DNA from: Malania oleifera
Taxonomy: Eukaryota; Streptophyta; Magnoliopsida; Santalales; Ximeniaceae
DNA: 64,000 nucleotides
Direction of reading: 5' to 3'
NCBI RefSeq assembly: GCF_029873635.1
Contig: NC_080421.1
Location: forward strand, 3,658,001 to 3,722,000
Made by a program: the position numbers and the translations under genes. Positions 22,965 to 35,396 of this stretch are shown piece by piece. The first letter of the stretch is position 1; every line of letters starts with the position of its first letter. Under the pieces are notes generated by a model that did no database searches, was not told the DNA's origin, and saw only the letters and a program-made list of their open reading frames with translations.

Positions 22965-24829
22965 AATTGAAACGACCTGCTAATAAAATAAAATCTTTTT
23001 CCCTAATTTTAAATTCAAACATTAACTTAAACAGCGAAAAGTCAATCATATAAAATAAATCCACACATAATACAATACCAGAGTGACAAATCAACCCACA
23101 ATATAAAATCATCACTGTTCTCTCAAAACTACCCTTACTGATATTAAGGGATTACAAAAACATGCCACCCAAAAATACTCACACGTAAAAAAGGGTAGTA
23201 CAACAGCCCCTCTACCTGCGAGCTTGCTCCGCTCGCCCAACTGGTTCACTTGAAAAACAATTCAACAGTAGGGTGAGCCAACGCTCGATGAGACGAAACA
23301 TGTTATTACTAGTGTGTGGCTACTGAGTTATATTTCTGTATTAATAATCTGATTTAGAAATAATATCATGTATAATTGAAATTGTAAATGCTGGTATAAA
23401 TAACATACATTAAAACTATATAAATTTACTTTTCATAATACTACTACTATTTCTTGAAATCTACTTATACTTATAATATCTGAGAAACTTTCCCTAGATG
23501 ACTGTATGTCATGATTTAACCCCTCATGACAAGATTGTGCGACTCGAAGGCAGGACCTATCCTGACTAGCTTACCAAGGTAAGTCAAGTAAACTCCAACA
23601 GTCTGATCGGTCCCTTCAATCCATATCTGATGGAGAGTCTATCTCAACGTGGGCACGATCGACCTCATACCACTTACTATCTGAGTAAAGTGGTTGCACT
23701 CTGAACTGAATATCTGTACCTACGGTATCGTGCTCTGCTGTCTGATCCGTCAAGGTCTGATACTATATAGGTAATTGATATATGTAATATACTTGTTTTT
23801 TATGTGGTTTCTAAAATAACCATAACCCCATAGAATTTATCTGAAATTCTAAATAAACTGACTAAAAATCTGATTTCTGTATAATTGAACTACTATCGGA
23901 ATATCTGTATATCGGGGCGTTATGGTACTGATAAACATGTTATCTTGAAATTACTGAAAATGCATATTTCTGAGTATACTGTATACTGAAAAATTCGTCA
24001 TTCTATAAACATACAAATATCATGGTATTTCTGTTAATAACTATAAACATGACATTCACAAATTTTATAAATATAGTACTGTTCTGTTATCAACTCAAGT
24101 CACACAAATAAATATTAATATTATCAAGTTTTGGAAACTGTAAATATATATAATTTGAATAATAATTTAATAAAACATATAGTTCGTACTGAAATCGTAA
24201 AAGGGTTTCCTAACATAACATATTTCCCTTACCTGACTACTGGAAAGCCCCTATAGTATACTGGTCCAACACCCGTAGGGCTTCCTACTCAACACCATGA
24301 AAACAACATTCGCTAGAACAGAATATTATTGAAATTAGGAATAGCTTCCCAAGAGGGGGGGTGATTTTAAAATTTTCTTTTTAAAGTCCTTAACTTCTTT
24401 TGATATTTAACCAATTCTTTAACTTGTTTATCTATTTTGTCAATCAAACAAGAACTTGGTTTCTTTTAAACAATCAACATGACAACTAATAAAACATTCA
24501 ATCTTCAACCACACAAATAATTAAACTAATCGAGCCAATCAACAATAATGCTCAAACCAATAACAAATTTGATTGCCAAATATAAATTCACTTCAGCACT
24601 ATTAGATTGATGGAAGCATTCAAGATTAATATATCTAACTCTCAGCTTTTATGTTGTGTTCAACCCTGTGGTAAATATGAGTTTGAACAAAGCCCTATAT
24701 ATTTGAAATTTCTTCTTCAATATGATGTTCAATATAAAATCCATTTACTCTTTCCAAAGTTCATAATTCAAATAAACTCTTAAGTTAATTTATCTTTGGG
24801 ATGTTTAGCCAAGTAACGTACTCCCGTAT

Positions 24830-26873
24830 TGTAACGATCTGAAGAATAATGGTATTTAAATAATAAAAGAAAGGGAAATAGAAACCAAAAACAGAAGAAG
24901 GCAGTCGACTTCGTCGACAAAAATATAATAGGACTCGTCGACGAGAAAATACCGAGGGGATGATTTTGGGGTTTCTGAATTTCATTGACGAAGGAGAGAT
25001 TTTGTCGACGAATTTTATATTGACCTCGTCGACGAGGTGACGTGGCTCGTCGAAGAAGGCCACAGTTTAAATAGGCCTAAAGTTCATTTTCAGCTAAAAT
25101 TTTCTACGCAGATCTTTTCTCTCTCTTACCCTTCGGTCCCTCCTCCTTCTCTCTTTGATGGGCCGGATTTCCGCCGATTCGATGATCTAAAGCCACCACG
25201 ACGCTCGTGGAAAAATCTGCAAGTTTGCTAAAGCGGATCGTCGGTGGGGTTGAGTTGGAAACCATCCCAAATCCAGGGTAAGACTTTCTACTCAATATTT
25301 GGATTTTTGGCAGTCGTAGAAAGTGTTATACGCTTGGAAATACTAAACTTTAGTTCTGGGGAATTCCGTTTTCAGGGTGTTGAATGGGGAACACTGCGGG
25401 TGCAAGACAGATTTCCTTAGGAGTTTTTCAAGAATCAGGTAAGGAGATAAACTAAGCTAGTATATTATGAAAATATGTATATTGTTATAGCATTCGATTT
25501 CGGAAAATAAATATATTTATATATGATTTATAAATTTAGAAAAATACTGTCAAAAATGATGGTATGTTAAATATGCGGAAAACCTGTTAGTATGGCATGA
25601 GTAGAAATTGTTATGAAATATTGTTTTTTGAAAATGTGATTATGATACGGATTTTTATAATGGAAAACTGGCATACGGGTCGAGATTTTTATATGTTTTG
25701 TCGGCGTATGGACCGTGCTATGTGAATGATTTGCTAGTGTACGGGCTGTGCCATGATATGTTTGCCGGCGTACGGGTCAAGCTATGAAAATGATTTGCCC
25801 GTGTATGGGTTGTGCTATGATTTGCCGGTGTACGGGCCGAGTTATGGTAAAATGTGTAATACCGGCGTACGGGCGGATGATTTTCATGATATATGTATAT
25901 ATGTAAAATGATATGATTGATTTGATAATTAATGATATGAGATATCCATGTATCACAGTTTCAGTATATGTTATATGATATCAGAACTTGATTGGTTTGG
26001 TCTAAGTTAGCACTTGCACGGTACTGTTGCTATGTGTCCACGGTCTTCGTGATCATGATATCTGTGTTAACGCCGCTGTATGGAGTGGTGTGAGATTGAA
26101 TGGTCAAAATGGTTTTTAAGAAGTGTGTGAGTACCCCTGGTGTACGGACCAGCTCAAGCAGACCCATCAAACTAACAGACTTTACTTTTGATCTGACAGT
26201 GGTCAGCCAACCATTGTCAGGTCTCGCCTTCGGGCCACACAACCCAGTCATGTGGGGGTAATACATGACAACATCCAGCTAACCTACCAGGAATGTTTTT
26301 GTATTATTACTATATGAGATTATATATGTTTATGAAAATGCAGTATGTTTTGATGATATATATGTTTCCCAGATTTGATATAACAGTTACTGAATACATT
26401 CTATATGGTATATGTATAACACGAAATACTCATGTTGTCACACACCAGTATTAGTTTATTTCCCTTACTAAGAGGTGTCTCACCCCGAATTTCATAAATA
26501 TTTCAGGAGCCCCTGATTGGAGAGCGGGTAAAGCCCCGCTGATCTAGTACGGTAGATCTGCCCTTCCAGAAGGGTAAGTATTTTGAAAGGGTCGGATGTA
26601 TTTTGCGGAAATGTCCCTAAGACATCTTTTTGGGTTGAGTGTTGTGTATGTATATATATACAGTGATTGTAATAACTCTGGTATTTTGATGTATGGTATA
26701 ATGAGATGTATATGATTGTATGTTTCCTGCTGTTTAGGCTTCCATTATGTGTTCTGATGTATCCTTGGTACCCACAGGTCCAGGTGGATTATGATTTGCT
26801 GAACTGGGATTTGTGATATTGATTTTATTATATGATATGAAAAAAAAATGTGGAAACTAAGTAGGTCGTCACA
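24830..26873 (+). mobile_element. Solo LTR, Ty3/Gypsy-type, with 5-bp target duplication
   Basis: This 2044-bp LTR starts TGTAACGATCTGAAGAAT and ends TAGGTCGTCACA. It is flanked by cgtat on both sides (24825-24829 and 26874-26878). There is no internal region or primer site beyond its end, so it is a solo LTR. It carries a palindrome cluster (24905-25056) just upstream of a TATA-like TTTAAATAGG (about 25066). It is inserted into the LTR at 24330-28699. Confidence 0.92.
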
Positions 26874-27164
26874 CGTATGGTTTCCGCAAAGAATGGTTCA
26901 ACCAATGTACTCTCTTTCGATTTCCGCAACCCAAATCAAAATCAAACTTTAAGGTTTACTTGACTTCCAAATATACGTAGTTTATATAATTTTTAAATTT
27001 AAACCATCCATACAATTTAAATATGTACTGAAAATAAAGATAGGGAAAGAGAGAGTGAGACGGAGATTTTTACGAGGTTCGGCTTATACCTAGCCTATGT
27101 CCTCGCCTTTGGCAAACCACCAAAGGATTCACTAAACCTGTTTCGTTGATGGGTGGAACAAAAC

Positions 27165-27298
27165 CTTTACAAGCGATACCCCACGCTTAAACACTCCTTT
27201 ACTAGGCTAGAGCCCGCCTCTCCAAACGATGTCCCCTCATTCGGTCACTCCTTTAGGCTAGAGCCTGCCTCTCTAAGCAATATCCCCTTGCTTAGCCA
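27165..27298. repeat. Tandem repeat of about 54 bp inside the nested LTR
   Basis: Consecutive units contain CACTCCTTTA(CTA)GGCTAGAGCC, then (C/T)GCCTCTC(C/T)(A/T)A, then GAT(A/G)CCCC-like text. At least two clear units and a partial third are present. Confidence 0.65.
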
Positions 27299-29890
27299 AT
27301 GATCCAAACAATCCTTGGAATGTCAAAGAACTACAAGAAACAAGATATAATATGTGTACAAATATACTCTCACAAAGAACAAGTTAGTACAAGTTCAGCA
27401 CTATATACGTCAATGTAAAATATCAATATGAAATAAAATGAAGCTTAAGCATATAATTCACTAATATCCTTCTTAGATGAGGATTAGTAGTAGGAATCCA
27501 AAGGAAGAAGGATCAACACTTCAGAATATCTTAACAAAAGAGATTTGCAATGAGTGAACAAGAGAACTTTGGAAGAACAAGAGTACTTTCAGCTTCTCAA
27601 AACAGATTTTTCAATTCTTGGTTTGTTTTGATTTGCAAAACCATGTATTTATACGCTTTCAAACTTGTTTCCTTGTTGTTAAAGTTTCCTTAGATAATTT
27701 CCCAAGCTTTTAGAAAGTTTGGAGCCCAAGCAATATAAGTTTGAATTTAAAAACTTTTGAAAAATATGTCCGTTAACAGTGTTCAGATGACTGAACTTTC
27801 GAGTTCAGCCGTTTGAGGAGGTTCTGCCTCTTTAGAAAATTCAGCAAAAAATCTTCAGATGACTGAACTTAATCTTTAGTCATCTGAAGTTATTCTTCAG
27901 ACGTCTGAAGTTACACTTCGGTCATCTGAAGTGGTTTTGTGTGCCGTTCAGTCAGTTGAAGTTCCTCCCGTGAACAGTGTTCAGTTAGTTGATAGTTGTG
28001 ACCTCGCTTTAGTATTTTGCTCATAACTTTTTCTGTATAACTCCCAATTAGGTGTTCTTGGTGTCAAAAGAAATTTAAGAGAAAATAATACAACTTTCAT
28101 GTTGAACACTTTTTAAAATAAGGAGGTTTTGATAGTGAAAAATGCACCTCAATAGCGATGTATAAAACTAACAGCATTTGGAAAAACTCTTTTTGGTGCT
28201 TTTCATTCCAAAAATGATTCTAACCTTTATAAAATATTTTTCAAGTATTTTAAAAGGTATCTAGGTCCAAGAAGTTAACCTAAGAGCTTCATAATATTTC
28301 AAACGATATTTAAACATTAAAGTACTTACATAAAGACTTCTAAGACTTGACATTCTAAACACTCAAGTCTTCATGCTTGCTTTGACTCTTTCTTAGTCTT
28401 AAAGCTTTAATATTCTTTGAGCTTTCTCACTTTGCTTTTCTTTGGCTCTTTTAACTTTAATATTCCTTAGCTTTCAACAACTCATTCATGTCCTCGTATT
28501 CTTTAAGGTTTAATATATCATCTTTAAATCTATGCTTTGACTCTTTTAAGCTTCATTTGATCTTTGTGAGCACTTTGACCTTACTTTCTCATATATGAGC
28601 CCTGAAATAACATTACTCACACAAATACGTCAAATTCCACTTGTTTGTTAGCATCAAAATAAGATAATAAGATTTTAAGCCTTGTAAGGCCAATAATCAT
28701 TATTTCTTTGTCTCCATCATTTCCTACAACTGTCAGAAGGCCAAAAACTGAATAAAAGGCCTTACCCTGATTCTGGGAAGAAATTCAACTCGATCCCACC
28801 GATGATCCGCCCCGGTAAAATTGGAGAGAACTTCGCTAGGAGCGTCATGGTGGCCTTAGATCATCGATCTGACGACTAACAGGGCCGGAATCAAAGATAG
28901 AAGAGGGAAGGACTGTAGGAGAGAGAAAAGGGAGAGTTTGCGTTGATTTTTCTGTGATTGGGGTTATTTATACTGTGGCCTTCGTCGACGAGCCACATCA
29001 TCTCATCGACGAGTCTTATAGGAAATTCGTCGACGAACTCTCCCCTTCGTCGACGAAATTCAGAATCGCCCAAAACATTCTCTCGTTATCTACTTGTCAA
29101 CGAAACATGTCCTCGTCAACGAGACCCACTTGTACCCTCATCGACGAATCCCTTGTGTTCGTCGACGAGGCCATGAGAAAATTCCTTGGGTTATAATATC
29201 CAAATGCAACGTAGTCTGCTGCCTTTTTCTGTTTCTGTTTCCATTTCCCTTCCCTCTTTATTATTTAAATAACATTATTCTTCGGGTCGTTACAGGGTAT
29301 TATGAGACCAATCACATGTCTCTGATACCATTCACGCAGCAGATCTATTTAAACAACCTCAAATAAAATATCAGAGTACTATATACATTCATTCAAACTC
29401 ATAAAAAAACATAACCAAATTCTCCATATTACATAACTAAAAAAGAAATCAAGCATAAAATTTTACTTATATATGGTTTTTTTAACAACTCACAAAACTA
29501 AACCCCGCCTCGAAACTTTCTAAGCTCGATCACGTGAAGAACCTGAAAAGAATAATAAATCGCTAGGGTGAGACACCTCTCAGTAAGGAAGAAAAACTTA
29601 TAACAGTGTGTGGTAGAGAGCTTAATACATATAAAAATAATCATCTAATATTCAATATTATAGAAGCTGAGAAATCACATCATTAATGACTTCACCGATG
29701 TTTGATATCATACACACACAATTATTTTTAGTGATAAAATTCTGAGAATAGGGAAGATTACCAGTCCATACAAGCAGTTTTCCTTTATTCTGGTACTAAT
29801 ATCAAGACACTCACCTTACTCAGTAAGCCCTCAGGTTATGCATCCAAGTAAAGTATCCTGGAATAGGGAAGATTACCCGCCTATACAAGT

Positions 29891-30887
29891 TGTAAAGACC
29901 TGATTTTTCATGCCATTTTTTTTTCCACTTAAACATATATAAAATATCTATATAGCAAATCTTTCATTACTAACTACTGAAAGCATCTCAAGCCCAGAAG
30001 AGCACTGAGGAAACTCTGTAGGAATGTGTTGTGTACAGAGTTTCCTCAATAGCAGCGGTAAACATAAAATTGTAAACAATATTTACAATACCAGAACTTC
30101 AAAAGGTCCCAAAATATACATCACAAAATACCCAGTGACATTAAACAAGATTCCTAGGATCTACCCCAAACTACCAACAACCCATAAACACTCACCTTCC
30201 AGAAAGGGCAGTGCAAGAACATCCCTACCCGTGAGCCTGATCTGCTCGCCTAATTGGATCATTTGAATAATGTTAAGTCACTAGGATGAGACAACGCTCA
30301 GTAAGAGGAAATATGCTATTACTAGTGTGTGACAGTTGGGTTACACATTTAATATATTGATATAATACTGAAACTGTAAAACAGATACGCTAGTATATCG
30401 TATAAATAACATTTATTATAGTTTAAAATACAACTATATATCTGAGTTTTCTAGTTACACATAATTCTAATAGTTTAATAAAACTGTTGTTGCATGGTAT
30501 ATCCGTATATATGTATAAGAACAGCTGTGATATTACCCTGCGAACTGAATGTCATGATTTAACCCCTCATGACAAGGTTGTGCTGCGCGCAAGTGGGACT
30601 TACTCTAGTTGGCCTACCAGGCAAGTCAATCCATATCTCTATCAATCAACAATCTGGTCCATTGCAGTCTCTCCGGGCATAGTACTACTCTATCTCGTCT
30701 AATCGGACACCTCAACCCAGCTTTCTGGGGAGACTGCAATCTCTCGTAGCGCGGTTAGACGAAATCCACACACTATCTGAGATATGTAGTTGCACTATAA
30801 TATGAAATAGCAACGGTACCATGCTCTGCTATCTGAATTTGACTGAATATTTCCATAGAGTCTGATACTATTTAGTACTAATATAAA

Positions 30888-30944
<57 letters not shown>

Positions 30945-32085
30945 TATCTTATTGTTTTTACCATACTATTGAAATGACCATAACATTTCAAAACTTATCT
31001 GCATAATCTGTATATCTGACTGAATAACTGGATAATTGAATAACTGAATATTTGAATAACTGAGTGTTATGGTTTTGTAGTCATGGCATTCTGAAAAATA
31101 CTATAAATTATATTTTCTGGGAACTGCATACTGATATCTTCTGTTAATATACTATAAAACATGATATTTGTAAAACTGTATAAATACTATACTAAACTGT
31201 AATAAACTCATGCCACACAATAGAGTAATTAAATTCCATGCTCTAAAAGTTGCATCTCCTGATATAATAATAAAATTTTGGAAAATTGAAAAATAATACT
31301 AATACATACATGATTTTCTGGTTAACTTTCTAAAATTCCCAATATAGCATATTTCCTTTACCTATTTGACTACGAGACTGGCCTCCATTCAACACTCTAC
31401 TCTCGCACCCTCGGTGTACCAACCCCAAAAACCTGCATTTATATACCCATATTCTCAAGTAAATCAACACACCCATAATTTCTAAAATTGCCTATTCATA
31501 AATTTCTTAACTTATAATTTACCTGGGTTCCTGAACGGATACTTGTTGGGATCCTCAACCCTTGATTATAGGGGCCCAAAACACCCTGTTCCTAAAAATA
31601 TGACACCCTAAATTTATTCCACAAAATACCAATATATTCTCATAGTATAAAAAATCTGGCCTCAAATAATACTAGTAATACTAAAAATACCTAGAAATCT
31701 ACTTACCCAAATTTTAGGATGGTTTCCAAAATGCTCAAATCGAATTTCTGCTCTAGTTAAGTTGTAGAGAATCTCCCCAGGATCAATGTAGTAGCTTCTG
31801 ATCGTCGAACCGGAGAGAATCAGAATTAGAAATCTAGAGAGAAGTGAGAGGGTGCATTTTCTAGAGAGAGAAAATGAGAGAGAAGAAGAAATTTCCGCTA
31901 AAACCCCGTTTTTTGCATATTTATAGGTGGTTAGCCACGTGACTTTGTCGACGAGCCACGTCACCAGTAAACGATTCATTGACGAATGTTCCACGTTCGT
32001 CGACGAGGCCTTGCTAAATCCCTTTTAAAATCCTTTTCCCCTCTTTTTTTTTTATTTAATTCCAATAATTATTTGGGTTATTATA
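29891..32085 (-). mobile_element. Probable solo LTR (2.2 kb), nested
   Basis: On the minus strand this starts TATAATAACCCAAATAATTA (32085) and ends CAGGTCTTTACA (29891). It shares ordered text with the LTR at 22968-29294, such as GATTTAACCCCTCATGACAA and ATGCTATTACTAGTGTGTG or GTTATTACTAGTGTGTGGC. It contains a (TA)n tract at 30893-30939 and GTCGACGA palindromes near 31948 and 32000. The flanking sequence is that of the outer LTR on both sides. A clean target duplication could not be read. Confidence 0.65.
30893..30939. repeat. (TA)n microsatellite inside an LTR
   Basis: More than 20 TA units lie within the nested solo LTR. Confidence 0.9.
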
Positions 32086-32157
32086 GTACTTCCCTCTGCT
32101 TTGGTACTAATACTAGGACACTCGCCTTTCTCAGCAAGCCCTCGGATGGAGAATTTT

Positions 32158-32328
32158 TGTAATAACCCCAAAAAGGGATATAGAAGATTAGTGGAGTGAT
32201 TTGAAAAAAATTTAATTAATTAATTAATTAATTAATCGAATTTAAAAAAAAAATAAGAAAAAAATATAATTAAAATTTATTTTTTATTTTTATTAATAAA
32301 ATATATTATTATTAATATTAATTAAATA

Positions 32329-32361
<33 letters not shown>

Positions 32362-35300
32362 CATCTTGAAACTTCAAAAGAAGCTTTAGGATGCTTTCTT
32401 CTTCCTGCGCAAGTTAGAGCCCCCCTTGAACTCTCTCTCTCTCTCCTCTCATTCTCTCTCCTTCGTGGCGGATTTTCGTCTAATCGAAAATCAAAAGATA
32501 TCGCTGGATTTCATTCTCCGCTGCCGTCATTTCTATCGGAGCGGATCGGTGGTAGGAGCTGCATAGACGTATCTCCTAGGGTAAGCCAATTTCTCATTTT
32601 TCTTTAATTTCTTGCAAATTATAAGCTCAATTGACGAACGGACACCACCATGAGAATCTAGAGATGATTCTCTACAAGTCTAGCGGAACGGAATTCTTGT
32701 GGGGTCGTCGTGGGCAAAACTCCAAATTTTGGGTATGGGGGTTATTAAGGGGCTAATTTTTAATTAATTATGATTAATTTAGAAATGCTAAAATGTTGAG
32801 CATTTGGGGTTAAAGTAGAATTTCTGAAATTTAGGTCCCAAGTGAGTGCCGCGGGTGTAATTTTGGGACCTGCAGGCAAAATTAATAAAATTAAGTTGGG
32901 CTGTTAAATGTTAGTTTAAATATTAATTTGAGGTATATGGAACTTAGGGAAGGTTAGATGAGTATTATTTTGGAGAAATAGATTAATTAATTTAGGAAAA
33001 ATGTAAATTTCAAGAGTTGAATTTCGGGCACCAAGGGGGTAGGATTTGGGGTTCTAGCGAGACTCTCGGTAAGTTAGGTAAGAGGAATAAATTATAGCGG
33101 TATTTTTAGAATTACTTTTTAAATTAGTATGTGAAAATGTGCTTATGGTATTTTATCTGAAAATTATTACGATATAAATATCAGATAAATTGTGTGGCAT
33201 TTGAGTGATTTTAAATTGTGATATTTTGGAGTGTGAAAATAATATGTTATGAATATTAGATGAAAATTGTGTGGCACATGACATGTGTTGAAAAATGTGA
33301 AATATAACGATGGGTATTTTTTGAGAAAATATTGAAATGAGAATGATTGATACGATTAGTGGAAATTAATGAAATATGACATTTATTTGTGAGTGGAAAT
33401 TATTTACATGAGAAATGAGTTTGTACAAATTATTGATATGAGTATTTTGGGAAAATGTGAAAAATACGTGAGATATGATATATGTTATTACGAGATGATG
33501 AAATGTGCACAAAAAATGATGAGAATATTTATATTGAACTGAATTGTGATATACTGGAATATGATTGATGAAATACCAATACCGCATAATGATTGCGGGT
33601 ATGTGGTAGTAAACTCTGTTGGATGATTATGATATTGAGTATGGTACCGTTGCTAGTAGTGTTAGTGCAATCACACGGACTCTTGGAGTATGTGGCATGA
33701 CAGTCGATTGAACCATTTTGTAGGGTTGTTGGACCCCCTGAGTTCAGATCAGGGTTATAGGCCGGTCAGTCGTATTACAAACGCAATATGTGACATGATA
33801 CTTTGATCTAACCGGGTCGGCCAACCGCGATTAGATCCAGCCTTCGAGCCGCACAACTTTGACCATGGGGGGAAGCATGGCGTGGATAGAAAGATCCTCA
33901 GGGTGGTCATGAGTTACAACCGTGATGTTGGTATTTGATACCAAGGATACTTATGAGCCAGAAAGTAAAATGAAAATGGAAAGTGAAAGAATGATAAAAT
34001 TGGTTAAAATGAGAAATGAAAGAAATAATGGAAATTGAGAAATAAAGAATGTTAAATATAAGAAATGAACTGTGTGAGTTAATGACATAAATAATTGAGG
34101 CAAAGTGAAACTCTCCACCTGAGGGCTTACTGAGTAAGGTGAGTGCCCTGGTAGGTATCAAATGTGGCCATACCCGGCTGCATAACGTACTAGGGCAGAG
34201 GGAAGCTACCTGTATGGGCGGGTAATCTTCCCTATTCTCAAGAACTTCGCGGTTAATTATGTGTTGGAAATCATTGAATTTGAGAAATGGTTTTAAAGCT
34301 TATAACGTATTACAAACGCAATATGTGACATGATACTTTGATCTAACCGGGTCGGCCAACCGCGATTAGATCCAGCCTTCGAGACGCACAACTTTGACCA
34401 TGGGGGGAAGCATGGCGTGGATAGAAAGATCCTCAGGGTGGTCATGAGTTACAACCGTGATGTTGGTATTTGATACCAAGGATACTTATGAGCCAGAAAG
34501 TAAAATGAAAATGGAAAGTGAAAGAATGATAAAATTGGTTAAAATGAGAAATGAAAGAAATAATGAAATTGAGAAATAAAGAATGTTAAATATAAGAAAT
34601 GAACTGTGTGAGTTAATGACATAAATAATTGAGGCAAAGTGAAACTCTCCACCTGAGGGCTTACTGAGTAAGGTGAGTGCCCTGGTAGGTATCAAATGTG
34701 GCCATACCCGGCTGCATAACGTACTAGGGCAGAGGGAAGCTACCTATATGGGCGGGTAATCTTCCCTATTCTCAAGAACTTCGCGGTTAATTATGTGTTG
34801 GAAATCATTGAATTTGAGAAATGGTTTTAAAGCTTATAAAAGCTTGTGTTGTATATATATATATATATATATATGATTATGAGAATGTGAATATCAATGT
34901 ATTTTCTCAGATGAAATGTTGTTTTAAAAAGTAAAGCATGTTATAATTGAACTCAGATGGCCACACACTGTAAATAATTTATTCCTTCTTACTAAAATGT
35001 GTCTCACCCAAATTATCTAAATTTTTCAGGGGATAGAGATAGGCCACGCGATAGAGCTCCGTGACCATTGGGAGCTAAGACCCTGACACACAGGGTGAGT
35101 TTCTAGACTAAGGGAGGTGTAATTCCCCTAAAGTTGAGTAGTTTTTGAGTTTGTGATAATGATGTATATTTGTGTATGTAGATATTCTGGATATTGTATT
35201 CTGAATGATATAAATACACTATCTTCCGCTGTTAGGTTTTATAAATGAAATGACTTTTTACTCGGTACCTAATGTGGGTCGGGTCGTACGAATGATAGTA

Positions 35301-35396
35301 GGATTGTTGACGTGGCCGATTTGTGAATGTTATAGATGACGTGTGATTATTTATTTATTATTGATAAAAAAAATTGTATGGAAAAATCGGGTCACA
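32158..35396 (+). mobile_element. Solo LTR (3.2 kb) with internal 535-bp tandem duplication
   Basis: It starts TGTAATAACCCC and ends TCGGGTCACA, with atttt on both sides (32153-32157 and 35397-35401). No primer site follows, so it is a solo LTR inserted into the outer LTR at 29295-36893. It includes (TTAA)n and (ATT)n tracts at about 32213-32360 and a large tandem duplication at 33771-34840. It has no coding capacity. Confidence 0.9.
33771..34840 (+). repeat. 535-bp tandem duplication, about 99% identical
   Basis: 33771-34305 and 34306-34840 are adjacent direct copies. By eye I count three differences. Both contain the module GTGAAACTCTCCACCTGAGG through ACTGAGTAAGGTGAGTGCCC to GGCGGGTAATCTTCCCTATT. 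The near identity means this duplication is much younger than the host LTR family. Confidence 0.95.

Larger units (their letters stand above)
24330..28699 (-). mobile_element. Second LTR family (about 2.3 kb), nested, non-coding; interrupted by a solo LTR
   Basis: On the minus strand this starts TGATTATTGGCC (28699) and ends CTAATTTCA (24330). The other strand shows the phrase CCCAAGAGGGGGGGTGATTT just inside the low end, a text I associate with long plant retroelement LTRs. Four bases, ttat, flank both ends (24326-24329 and 28700-28703). A TATA-like TATAAATA lies on the minus strand near 27655, and ACGAGGTTCGGC-type text is at about 27072. There is a tandem repeat of about 54 bp at 27165-27298. 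No coding region was found. It probably represents a solo LTR. Its superfamily (perhaps Copia) is uncertain. Confidence 0.6.
22378..29294 (-). mobile_element. Ty3/Gypsy-type element: long 5' LTR (29294 to 22968) plus start of internal region, with nested insertions
   Basis: On the minus strand an LTR starts TGTAACGACCCGAAGAAT at 29294 and ends TTTCA at 22968. The initiator-Met primer site TGGTATCAGAGCC follows at 22964-22952. Without the insertion at 24330-28699 the LTR is about 2.0 kb, close to the solo LTR at 24830-26873, which starts and ends the same way. About 590 bases of leader-like internal sequence continue to around 22378. No reverse transcriptase or integrase was recognised and the element is incomplete. 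The parent family is inferred from LTR form and primer site, as in plant Ty3/Gypsy chromovirus-like elements. Confidence 0.75.

Noticed and set aside
24905-25056. GTCGACGA palindromes as CRISPR-like or recombinase attachment sites
   Set aside because: Spacing is irregular, there are no unique spacers or nearby recombinase, and the context is an LTR promoter in a plant genome.
33907-34695. Two near-identical minus-strand frames as a duplicated small gene
   Set aside because: They are simply the two copies of the 535-bp LTR duplication read on the antisense strand, with no coding signature.
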